From Dokdonella sp041395345 (GTDB lineage: Bacteria > Pseudomonadota > Gammaproteobacteria > Xanthomonadales > Rhodanobacteraceae), in NCBI RefSeq assembly GCF_041395345.1, contig NZ_JAWLAR010000010.1, forward strand, positions 62,001 through 126,000: a DNA stretch of 64,000 nt, given 5' to 3'. Shown here in pieces: positions 17,543 through 25,828 of the stretch. A model generated the notes under the pieces. The model saw only the letters and a list, made by a program, of their open reading frames with translations. It did no database searches and was not told the origin of the DNA. Each line of letters starts with the position of its first letter. Position 1 is the first letter of the stretch. The position numbers were made by a program, and so were the translations under genes.

Positions 17543-19102
17543 ATGCCGGCCGATGCCGGTGATCGTTCCGAGCTGATCGAACGGCTGCGTGACGCAACCG
17601 CCACCTTGCTGGCCGTCGCCAACAACTGGAGTTTGCTCGACGAGCTTGCCCCCGAGGATCGCAAACTGCTGCATCAGGCAGTCGCGCGCGTCTACCATCC
17701 TGATCCGGTATCGCGTCGCCAGCGCATGAAGGCTGCCGAGCGCGAGCGCGCCGAGCGCAAGGTCGGCAAGGACGACGCGGTTCTGAATGCTACCGGCATC
17801 CGCAAGTTGCGCGCCAAGCCGGTATTCACCACGCCCAATGTGTTTCCGCCCGAGAGTCACGAAACCCGGGATACGGAGAGCGAATCCCTGGCCCGGCGCG
17901 AATCCATCGACCAGCAGCACTGCTACGTCTGCAAGCAGAAGTACACACTGATCCATCACTTTTACGATCAACTGTGTCCGGACTGCGCGGCCTTCAATTT
18001 CGGCAAGCGCACCGAACTGGCTGATCTACGAGGTCGGGTCGCCTTGCTGACCGGCGGACGGGTCAAGATCGGCTACCAGGCCGGGCTGAAACTGCTGCGC
18101 GCAGGAGCGGAGCTGATCGTCACGACGCGATTCCCGCGTGACTCGGCGGCCCGCTATGCGCAGGAACCGGACTTCGACGAGTGGGGACATCGGCTCGAAG
18201 TGTTCGGTCTGGACTTGCGCCACACACCCAGTGTCGAGGCATTTTGCGCCGAGCTGCTGGCCAGCCGATCGCGGCTGGATTTCATCATCAACAATGCCTG
18301 CCAGACAGTTCGCCGTCCACCCGAGTTCTATGCGCACATGATGGAAGGCGAAACCGCGGCAATTGATGACCTTCCCGAGACAATGCGCAGGCTGATCCGC
18401 AGCTACGAGGACATGCGCAAGGACGATAGAACCGCAAGTGGGGAAGGGCGCTCGATCCGATCTGGCCAGAGCCCTTCGAGTTCTTCCAATCCCGGCATCA
18501 CCGCCGCTGCAAGGCTTTCGCAGCTGAGGCTGATGCCCGAGGACTTGCTTGCGCAGCAACATCTGTTTCCCGAAGGGCTTCTGGACAAGGACCTTCAGCA
18601 AGTCGACTTGCGCGGACGCAACTCCTGGCGCCTGCTGATGGCTGAAGTCCCATCGATCGAATTGCTCGAGGTCCATCTGGTCAATGCGATTGCGCCGTTC
18701 ATCATCAACGCACGACTCAAGCCACTGATGCTGCGTACACCGGAACGCGACAAGCACATTGTCAACGTCTCGGCGGTCGAAGGTCAGTTCTACCGCAACT
18801 TCAAGACAACCAGGCATCCACATACGAACATGGCCAAGGCGGCACTCAACATGATGACGCGCACTTCGGCGACGGATTACCACAACGATGGCATCCACAT
18901 GAACAGCGTCGACACCGGCTGGGTCACCGATGAGGATCCGGTGGAGATCGCCGAGCGCAAGATTCTCGAGGAGCGCTTCCATCCGCCGCTCGACATCGTT
19001 GACGGCGCGGCTCGAATCGTTGATCCGATCATCCATGGAATCAAGACTGGCGAGCACGTCTGGGGCCAGTTCCTGAAGGATTACAAACCCACAAGCTGGT
19101 GA
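17543..19102 (+). CDS. SDR-like Rossmann protein with four-Cys N-terminal domain
   Basis: 519 residues from the ATG at 17543 (longer frame from 17486 possible). Residues 1-125 are helical. A zinc-ribbon-like cluster follows with Cys127, Cys130, Cys145 and Cys148 (CYVC...CPDC). From ~162 there is a short-chain dehydrogenase fold: ALLTGGRVKIGYQAGL in place of TGxxxGxG, FIINNACQTVRR like NNAG, Ser410 in NVSAVEG, and Lys432. The position of the catalytic Tyr (Lys-4) is Thr428, and a Ser-rich insert lies near residues 305-325. It probably binds NAD(P), but ordinary SDR catalysis is doubtful. Substrate unknown. It is followed by a stress protein gene 109 bases away. Confidence 0.75.
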   Translation: MPADAGDRSELIERLRDATATLLAVANNWSLLDELAPEDRKLLHQAVARVYHPDPVSRRQRMKAAERERAERKVGKDDAVLNATGIRKLRAKPVFTTPNVFPPESHETRDTESESLARRESIDQQHCYVCKQKYTLIHHFYDQLCPDCAAFNFGKRTELADLRGRVALLTGGRVKIGYQAGLKLLRAGAELIVTTRFPRDSAARYAQEPDFDEWGHRLEVFGLDLRHTPSVEAFCAELLASRSRLDFIINNACQTVRRPPEFYAHMMEGETAAIDDLPETMRRLIRSYEDMRKDDRTASGEGRSIRSGQSPSSSSNPGITAAARLSQLRLMPEDLLAQQHLFPEGLLDKDLQQVDLRGRNSWRLLMAEVPSIELLEVHLVNAIAPFIINARLKPLMLRTPERDKHIVNVSAVEGQFYRNFKTTRHPHTNMAKAALNMMTRTSATDYHNDGIHMNSVDTGWVTDEDPVEIAERKILEERFHPPLDIVDGAARIVDPIIHGIKTGEHVWGQFLKDYKPTSW

Positions 19103-19211
19103 GCAAGCGGAGAAAGGTTGCGCATACGTTGATCTGCGTCAATGGTCGGAGGCTCATCGCTTCGTAGGCTGGTCGAAGACGGAATTTGCCGTTGTCATGG
19201 AGTCCAGAGCC

Positions 19212-19649
19212 ATGTTCAAGCACATCCTCATACCCACAGACGGTTCAGAGCTTTCCGCCAAGGCGATCAAGAAAGGCATCAAGTTCGCGTCGGAAATCGG
19301 TGCGTCGGTCACCGGCCTGAACGTGGTCCCCAAGCTTCACCTGATCGACTACCAGTTGCAGATCCTCGAAGAGACACGCGAATCCCTCAACGAAGCAACC
19401 CAATCACGCGCCAGGGCGATCCTCGATGTACTGAGCAAGGCCGCCAAGGCAGCCGGGGTTGAATGCGACACGAAAATCGCCGTGTCGGATCATCCCCACA
19501 AGGCCATCATTGATACTGCCAGGAAGCGGGGTTGTGATCTGATCCTGATGGCCTCCCATGGGCGCCGCGGAGTGGCCGGGGTATTGCTTGGCAGCGAAAC
19601 GCACAAGGTCTTGACGCACAGCGGCATTGCCGTACTCGTGCTGCGATAG
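19212..19649 (+). CDS. Universal stress protein (UspA family)
   Basis: 145 residues from the ATG at 19212, with GGAG 9 bases upstream. One complete Usp domain: KHILIPTDGSELSAKAI at the N-terminus with the Asp of the ATP site, LILMASHGRRGVAGVLLGS with the G-2x-G-9x-G(S/T) nucleotide motif, and a C-terminal strand VLTHSGIAVLVLR. The ATP-binding type is therefore likely. Cytoplasmic, usually dimeric, induced by growth arrest or stress. It stands alone, closed by a strong hairpin downstream. Confidence 0.92.
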   Translation: MFKHILIPTDGSELSAKAIKKGIKFASEIGASVTGLNVVPKLHLIDYQLQILEETRESLNEATQSRARAILDVLSKAAKAAGVECDTKIAVSDHPHKAIIDTARKRGCDLILMASHGRRGVAGVLLGSETHKVLTHSGIAVLVLR

Positions 19650-19691
19650 ATCGCGCGCTGGAAGCCCGGGCGTTAGGTTCACAATTGAGGC

Positions 19692-19728
19692 CTGGCCAGC
19701 ACATTCTCGCTGAAAGGGTGCTGGCCAG
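19692..19728. terminator. 11-bp perfect inverted repeat, possible terminator
   Basis: CTGGCCAGCAC (19692-19702) and GTGCTGGCCAG (19718-19728) are exact reverse complements around a 15-base loop. It lies 42 bases after the universal stress protein stop and about 95 bases beyond the stop of the convergent lipocalin gene, so it could end transcription from both sides. There is no T-run on either side, so it would be an atypical terminator or an mRNA-stabilising hairpin. Confidence 0.5.
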
Positions 19729-19822
19729 CTCTGTCGGCAATGCCGGATAGCATCTTTGGCACCCGATCTCGTATTTGACATAATATGCATTGTGCATCAA
19801 ACAATGGGCCAGCAAGCCGGGT

Positions 19823-20398
19823 TCAGTCATGGAAACCGGGCTTGCCGACCTGCTCGGGCACCTGGGCCACACGCAGCAGCTTTGAGCTGTTGTAGCCGTA
19901 GCCACGCATCTTCGCGAGCAACTCGGCATAAAGTGCATCCGGCATGACCGCCTGGCGGCCGAAGATCCATCCGAGCCTGCGATCGGGCTGGCCAATCAGC
20001 GCCCACGAATAATCCTCGGCAACCTCGAGAATCAGGTAGTCGGCCTTGAACAGCCCGAAGAAGCGGATACGCCAGAACGCGTTGCCGGAATCCGGCTGTA
20101 CCAGGCCGACCGATTTCAGCGTCTTGACCTTCGCGTCATCGTCGAACGATTTCCGGTAGCGGTAGACGGTGTCGACTTGGCCATTGCTGGCCAGTGTGTA
20201 GACATCTTCGCTGGCGACATCGCCACGCTCACCAAAGTAGTCGATCCGCCCGATCACATGCCAGGCGCCCATGTAGCGCTCGAGGTCGACGGTAGCCGAG
20301 GAGATCAACGGCGGACGCTGATCGCTGCCCGTGGCGCAGCCAGCCAGCAATGCCGCAAGCAGCACGACGATGGGCGCGGGCGATGGTCGCAGGCGCAC
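19823..20398 (-). CDS. blc: Outer-membrane lipoprotein lipocalin (Blc-like)
   Basis: 191 residues from the GTG at 20398, chosen because GGAG lies 5 bases upstream and the result is a textbook lipoprotein signal: hydrophobic run IVVLLAALLAGC with lipobox LAGC and Cys21. The mature part starts the lipocalin fold with DLERYMGAWHVIGRI, continues with YRYRKSFDD, and ends with the GRQAVMPDALYAELLAK segment of the Blc group. Blc binds lysophospholipids and fatty acids in the outer membrane. Ser does not occupy +2 as Asp would, so export to the outer membrane is expected. Confidence 0.85.
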   Translation of the reverse strand: MRLRPSPAPIVVLLAALLAGCATGSDQRPPLISSATVDLERYMGAWHVIGRIDYFGERGDVASEDVYTLASNGQVDTVYRYRKSFDDDAKVKTLKSVGLVQPDSGNAFWRIRFFGLFKADYLILEVAEDYSWALIGQPDRRLGWIFGRQAVMPDALYAELLAKMRGYGYNSSKLLRVAQVPEQVGKPGFHD

Positions 20399-20613
20399 GA
20401 AGGCTCCCCACACAGTCGAAACAGGACTCCAGTAGTGACGGCTAGGCGTGAAGGGCGCATACACGGCAAATCGGGAAACAGGATTGCCTGCGCGCATACG
20501 GAACGACCTCGGTACCGGACCCATGTTGTCCGTGAATGCCATCGGGTTACCCGGAAGCATACTCCCTGCCCCGTTTTTCGCTATTGTCCCGAGAGCCCAA
20601 GGGTCCGCCACCG

Positions 20614-21711
20614 ATGCCGAAGCCAGACAGCCGTTCCAGGTTTACGCGAGAACTGGACCAGGAACGCGTCAGGATCCTGTTCGCCAATGTCCGTTTCGGC
20701 TACCTCGGTGTGCTCTCGGCAACGGTGATGTTGTACTTCGTGGCCGCTCGATATGCCTCGCCCGGCTGGGCCAACGTCTGGCTGCTCGCAATGATCCTGG
20801 GCAATACACCACGCATCATCGTGTCGATCGCGTTTGCTGCAAGGATGAAGTCGAAGGCGATTGCCCACGAGCGCATTCGTGACTGGGAGCGAATCCTCAC
20901 ACTGTGCAGTGCGATCGCCTACCTCGCCTTCGTGTCAGTGATGTTCCTGCCATTCGGCGAGCACGGAGCCGTCGCAGCCGCGCTGTGCGCCTTCGTGTTC
21001 ATGATCATGGCCACTGGCGGCGTACTGGTACTGAGCACCTCCCTGCCCGGCATCCTGATGTTCCTTAGCATTGTCACGCTGGCCATCGTGGTTCGATTCA
21101 TCCTGCTTCAGGACGGCACGTTTCTCCTGTTCGCGCTGGTTTTTCTGCTTGGCTATTTGCAGCTTCTGCGGCTGACCATCGGACAACATCGTATTCTTGT
21201 GCAGAACATTGCCCTGCGCATCAAGCATGGCGAGTTCGCCCTGATCGATCCCTTGACCGGGCTCGCCAATCGCCATGCGCTCTACGCCCGGATCGACAAG
21301 TGGATGGCGGGAGCAAAGCGAAGCGGCACTCCATTTAGCCTTGTTCTCATCGACATCGACTACTTCAAGCGGTTCAATGACCAAGGCGGACACAATGCCG
21401 GGGACGACCTGCTGGCGGATGTGGCGAAGATTCTGCAGCAATCAGCACGCGAGGAAGATCTCGTCGTGCGCTACGGCGGCGAGGAGTTCCTGATTGTCCT
21501 GCCGCATACGGAAGTCGATGGCGCCACGCACATTGCCGAACGCATCCGTGCCAATGTCGAACAGCAGACAGCGGTCACCGTCAGCGCCGGCGTTGCCGCC
21601 TACGAAGAAGGCATGACGTTCGAGCAGTTCGTCCATCACGCCGACGAAGCGCTCTACCGCGCCAAGCGCGAAGGCCGCAATCGTCTTGTGGTCTATCGAG
21701 GGGTCTCCTGA
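20614..21711 (+). CDS. Membrane-bound diguanylate cyclase (GGDEF)
   Basis: 365 residues from the ATG at 20614. Residues ~28-185 contain about six hydrophobic segments without a recognisable sensor family. The GGDEF domain begins at DPLTGLANRHAL (212-223), with the metal Asp in LVLIDIDYFK. The active site is GGEEF (288-292), so catalysis from two GTP to c-di-GMP is expected. An RxxD inhibitory site (R279-D282) lies exactly five residues before it, so product feedback is likely. No EAL domain. The downstream gene is 60 bases away on the same strand. Confidence 0.9.
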   Translation: MPKPDSRSRFTRELDQERVRILFANVRFGYLGVLSATVMLYFVAARYASPGWANVWLLAMILGNTPRIIVSIAFAARMKSKAIAHERIRDWERILTLCSAIAYLAFVSVMFLPFGEHGAVAAALCAFVFMIMATGGVLVLSTSLPGILMFLSIVTLAIVVRFILLQDGTFLLFALVFLLGYLQLLRLTIGQHRILVQNIALRIKHGEFALIDPLTGLANRHALYARIDKWMAGAKRSGTPFSLVLIDIDYFKRFNDQGGHNAGDDLLADVAKILQQSAREEDLVVRYGGEEFLIVLPHTEVDGATHIAERIRANVEQQTAVTVSAGVAAYEEGMTFEQFVHHADEALYRAKREGRNRLVVYRGVS

Positions 21712-21771
21712 CCAAAGCAAATCGGGATGCGTGAATTCCCTCTGCATGCAGCGCTGTGATAGAAGGCACTC

Positions 21772-24021
21772 ATGGTCAATGCGCGAACGATTTTGTGGGC
21801 ATGGGCAGCGTTGCTACTGGCCCCTGCGCCAGCAATGGCACAGAAAGATCCCGCCAACACCGGCACAGTTGCCCCCGAGGCGAACTCGCCGAGCTCCGCA
21901 CCCGCTCCGCCACCCGGGGAACTCGCACGCATCAAGGCGTTGATCGACGCGGGTCAACCCGCGGCGGCGCGCGCAAGGCTGTTGCCGCTCGTGGACGCAC
22001 ACCCACGCTGGGCGCGCGCCATCGCGCTGCTCGCCTTGACGTACTTCAAGGAGAATCGCTTCGAGGTCGCCGCACCCCTGTTTGCGCGAGCATTGGCGAC
22101 CGATCCCAGGGAGATTGCCGTCTTGCCCCCATACGGCTGGACCCTCCAGGCGCTGGGTCGTCACGATGAAGCCAAGGCAATATTCGAACAGCTGGTAGCC
22201 CGTCTGCCGGATTACCCCTCCGGCCACGCCGGGCTCGCACAGGTCGCCCTCGACCGGAATGACATCGCCACAGCGCGCCAACACTTCGAGATGGCCGCGC
22301 GCCTCGCCACGGCACAAGGCGACATGGAACTCACCGAGCGGGCGCGCAAGAAGCTGGAAAGCCTCCCCACTGCGATGCCGCCGCAACCGGTGGAGCCGAC
22401 CACCCAATCCACCCGTGCGTTCGATTTCAGCGTAGTACCCGACTCGGCAGGAATCGACCTGGAAATGACCAGCGGCGCGAACCCGAGCCGCGAAATCCTC
22501 GAGGTCAACGGAGGCGGCATCGCCCTCTTCGACTACGACCGCGATGGCGACCTCGATGTGTTCCTTGCCAACGGAGCAACCATGGCCAGCCCCGAGTCGG
22601 GCCCGGGCTCGCGCCTCTACGCCAACCGCGGCGATGGCCAGTTCGACGATGTCACCGCGGCAGTGGGTATTTCGCTGCAGCGTTGGGCAATGGGGGTTGC
22701 GGTGGGCGATGTCGACGGTGACGGCTGGGATGACCTTTACGTCACCTGCTACGGCGCCAACGTGTTGTTGCGCAATGAAGCCGCTGCCGACGGCGGTCGC
22801 CACTTCCGCGACATCTCGGCCTCTGCCGGCGTTGCCGATTCGCGCTGGTCCACCAGCGCCGCCTTCGCCGACCTAGACAATGACGGCGACCTTGACCTCT
22901 TCGTGGTGAACTACCTTGAGTTCGACCCGGCCCACCCACCCGAGCGTGCCGGCAAGGCCTACCGCGGCGTGCCGGTGATGGGCGGACCGACCGGCACGAA
23001 GGCGCAACCGGACACACTTTATGAAAACCTCGGCAACGGTCGCTTCCGCGACGTCACCCGGTCCGCCGGCCTTATATCGGCCACCGAACTCGACTACGGA
23101 CTTGGCTTGCGGATTCTAGACGTCGACAACGACGGTCGGGTCGACATTTTCGTCGGCAACGACTCGACTCCCGACCAGCTCTACCGCAACCTCGGTGGCA
23201 TGAAGTTCGAGGAAGTTGGCGTGAGCGCCGGCCTCGCGACCAATGGCAACGGCAGGCCGCAGGCCACCATGGGAATCTGCCAGGCCGACGCCGATGGCAA
23301 CCGCCAACCCGATCTCCTGATAACGGTGTTTTCCGACGACTCGAACACCCTCCATCTCAACCAGGGTGACGGGCTTTTCGCTGACCGCTCGGCTGCCTAT
23401 GGTGTCGCCGCGATCAGTCGGCCCCTGCTGGGCTGGGGTTGCGGCTTCTATGATTTCGACCTCGACGGCGACGAGGACCTGCTCATCGGAAACGGCCACG
23501 TCTACCCCGAAATGGACAATGCCGAGGTATCGGGCACAACGGGCGGACAGGCGCAGCGCCTGCTGCTGCTAGAAAGGCGCGGCGGACGCTTCGAGGCTTC
23601 GAGCTGCGCGGCCGAGTGGTGCAGGAAACCGCTCCACGCACGCGCAGTGGCGTTTGGCGACATCGACGGCGACCGCGACACCGATGCCGTGATCACCACC
23701 CTCAACGGACCAGTGGTCGTCCTGCGCAACAACATCGCGGCGCGGCGTTCGCTGGTGGTCCGCATCGACGACCCACCGCCCAACCGCCATGGCTATGGCG
23801 CGATGGTCGAGGTCGAGGGCCCGGCAGGGATACAACGACGCTGGATCGGGGGCGGCAGCTTCCAGTCGGCCGACGCCCCCGAGGCCTACTTCGGCTTCGG
23901 GGATCTGCCGGCAGAAACGAGGGTCACGGTGCGCGTCACCCTGCCCGGCAAACCCCCGCGCGAGTGGCGCAGCGTGGAACTCGACCAGATCTTCGTGGCG
24001 AAGTCGGCTACGGCTCCGTAA
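21772..24021 (+). CDS. Secreted TPR + FG-GAP/ASPIC-UnbV (CRTAC1-like) protein
   Basis: 749 residues, start at the ATG with AAGG 6 bases upstream. A signal peptide (cleavage after APAMA, ~residue 23), then TPR-like repeats to ~200, then a beta-propeller with at least six calcium-type repeats such as DYDRDGDLDVF, DVDGDGWDDLY, DLDNDGDLDLF, DVDNDGRVDIF and DFDLDGDEDLL. The last ~90 residues are an ASPIC/UnbV domain (GYGAMVEVEGPAGIQRRW). CRTAC1-like proteins are extracellular calcium-binding proteins; their bacterial function is unclear. The 3' end overlaps the convergent di-haem peroxidase gene by 14 bases. Confidence 0.85.
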   Translation: MVNARTILWAWAALLLAPAPAMAQKDPANTGTVAPEANSPSSAPAPPPGELARIKALIDAGQPAAARARLLPLVDAHPRWARAIALLALTYFKENRFEVAAPLFARALATDPREIAVLPPYGWTLQALGRHDEAKAIFEQLVARLPDYPSGHAGLAQVALDRNDIATARQHFEMAARLATAQGDMELTERARKKLESLPTAMPPQPVEPTTQSTRAFDFSVVPDSAGIDLEMTSGANPSREILEVNGGGIALFDYDRDGDLDVFLANGATMASPESGPGSRLYANRGDGQFDDVTAAVGISLQRWAMGVAVGDVDGDGWDDLYVTCYGANVLLRNEAAADGGRHFRDISASAGVADSRWSTSAAFADLDNDGDLDLFVVNYLEFDPAHPPERAGKAYRGVPVMGGPTGTKAQPDTLYENLGNGRFRDVTRSAGLISATELDYGLGLRILDVDNDGRVDIFVGNDSTPDQLYRNLGGMKFEEVGVSAGLATNGNGRPQATMGICQADADGNRQPDLLITVFSDDSNTLHLNQGDGLFADRSAAYGVAAISRPLLGWGCGFYDFDLDGDEDLLIGNGHVYPEMDNAEVSGTTGGQAQRLLLLERRGGRFEASSCAAEWCRKPLHARAVAFGDIDGDRDTDAVITTLNGPVVVLRNNIAARRSLVVRIDDPPPNRHGYGAMVEVEGPAGIQRRWIGGGSFQSADAPEAYFGFGDLPAETRVTVRVTLPGKPPREWRSVELDQIFVAKSATAP

Positions 24022-25762
24022 CCGATCCGGCGGCTGTGCTACCTGCCTCAAAGCCGTCGATGAAGATCTCGTTGGCTACGGCGCCGGCAAACGTGTGGAA
24101 GCGCAGGAGCGGGCTAACCGCAACGCTGCCACCGCCGCCCGTGTCCTCGACATACCACCTTCCGAACCACTGGACGCCATCGAGACCCGGGTCGTTGGGG
24201 ATCGCAATGCTCACCGAGCCGTATCCGCCGCCGGCACCGGCACCGGCGAGTACGATCGACTCGAAGGCAAAGGCCCCGGCGACCGGCTGGATCAACCCGG
24301 GATCGCTCGTATCGATAACCAGCGAGGCGCTGGCTCCACCGAGCGCGTTTTCCACTGCAACGGTGAAGCTCGGGTTGCCAATCAGCGGTGGCTCGACCGC
24401 CAGCATCTGCGGCACCAGGGCTCCACTTCCGGCCAGCCCGCTGCCCACCACCTGTGGCGCACGCATCGACTCGGTATAGAGGATCGGCCGGTCAAACGGC
24501 GGGGTGCTTTCAGCCAGGCGCGGATCGGTCAAGGGTCGACGCAGAAACGCGAGCAGGTCGGCCCGCTGCTGAGGCGTCAAGTTGAGCGGGACAAGTTCGT
24601 TAGGGGTGAAGTCGCCACCGCGGTCGTAGAAATCGACCACGTCCTCGAGAGTGGCGAAGCGTCCGTTGTGCATGTAAGGGGCGCGCAAGGCAACATTGCG
24701 CACCGAGGGCGTGCGCAGCTTGCCCTCGTCGTCGGGATTCCCGGTGACCTCCTGCCGACCGGGGTCGTCGCTCTTCGGGCGGACTCCCGTGTAGTGGAAG
24801 TCATGATCGCTCATGATCGCGCCCGCGTGGCAGTTGTCGCACTGGGCCACTCCGACAAACACGGTGCGCCCAGCCAGCTCCTGCGGCGTCAGGCCGTTTC
24901 CGGTTTGAATCCACACATCGAGCGGCGCCTGGTTGGTGAACAAGGTCCGCTGGTAGCTCGCCAGTGCCATGGCTATTCGCGACGCGGTAACTCCCGGGCT
25001 GCCAAAGGCCTCCTCGAACAACGCCGGGTAGCCGCGGCCTGCGATCCAGTCGAGCAGTTCGGTTGCAACCGCCGGGGACAACGCGAGTGGCGAGATCGTG
25101 GCGAGGCGGTCGACCACGTCCGGCCATGCACGTCCGATGTGAGCCATCTCGATATCCGAGAGGGGTGGTGCGAGCGCCTGGTTCTCGAGTGCTCCGCCGG
25201 TCGGCAGGACCACCTCGAGGGTAACGGGGTCGACAAACGGACCCTCCGCGCGACCGTCCCAGAACAGCCGCGGCGAATAGGCGGCGTTGACCATGCTCAC
25301 CGGACGGCGGTTTGTCACCTGGGCGCCGAGACCAAAACTCAGACTGGAGGCGTAAAGTCCGTCGCTCTGGTTGAGGGGAACCCCTGGGGAGCCGAGTATG
25401 TCGTCCTCACCCCCGAACAGGCCATCCGGCCCCGGGTGCACTCCACCCGGGCTCACCGAGCGCGGGTCACTGCCGCCCGAGGCTGGAATGTGGCAGGTGC
25501 CGCAAGCGACGCTGCGCGTCGACGCAAGCTGCTCTTCCCAGAACAACACCTTGCCGAGCTTGATCTTGGCGGGCGTCTGCGGGTTGCCGGCCGGCACCGG
25601 CGGTGGCTGAAGAACCTGCGCGCTGGCCAAGGAAACGATCGCGCACGAGGCGACAGCCAGGATACCGATGCGTCTGACAGCCGTAACGATTACGCGGACC
25701 ACCCCGGGCACCCTGCCCTCGCATTTCCCCAATCCATCCCGTAAACCTGAACTTCTGGTCAT
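24008..25762 (-). CDS. Secreted di-haem cytochrome c peroxidase (MauG/CcpA family) with C-terminal extension
   Basis: 584 residues from the ATG at 25762 (AGAGG 8 bases upstream). A signal sequence ends near SLASA (~48). Two c-type haem motifs are CGTCH (87-91) and CDNCH (308-312); LRTPSVRNVALRAPYMHNG holds Met364, the usual distal ligand of the electron-transfer haem. Residues ~395-584 are a beta-rich extension not found in simple CcpA proteins, ending with the tail IFIDGFEAG. Members reduce peroxide or oxidise protein substrates in the periplasm. It is divergent from the second FG-GAP gene (66 bases between starts). Confidence 0.87.
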   Translation of the reverse strand: MTRSSGLRDGLGKCEGRVPGVVRVIVTAVRRIGILAVASCAIVSLASAQVLQPPPVPAGNPQTPAKIKLGKVLFWEEQLASTRSVACGTCHIPASGGSDPRSVSPGGVHPGPDGLFGGEDDILGSPGVPLNQSDGLYASSLSFGLGAQVTNRRPVSMVNAAYSPRLFWDGRAEGPFVDPVTLEVVLPTGGALENQALAPPLSDIEMAHIGRAWPDVVDRLATISPLALSPAVATELLDWIAGRGYPALFEEAFGSPGVTASRIAMALASYQRTLFTNQAPLDVWIQTGNGLTPQELAGRTVFVGVAQCDNCHAGAIMSDHDFHYTGVRPKSDDPGRQEVTGNPDDEGKLRTPSVRNVALRAPYMHNGRFATLEDVVDFYDRGGDFTPNELVPLNLTPQQRADLLAFLRRPLTDPRLAESTPPFDRPILYTESMRAPQVVGSGLAGSGALVPQMLAVEPPLIGNPSFTVAVENALGGASASLVIDTSDPGLIQPVAGAFAFESIVLAGAGAGGGYGSVSIAIPNDPGLDGVQWFGRWYVEDTGGGGSVAVSPLLRFHTFAGAVANEIFIDGFEAGSTAAGSVTEP

Positions 25763-25828
25763 TGCGCCCGCCTCTCTGAATCACCAAGTTGGGTATAGTA
25801 CCGGTGCCGCGCAGAGACGACAGGAGAT

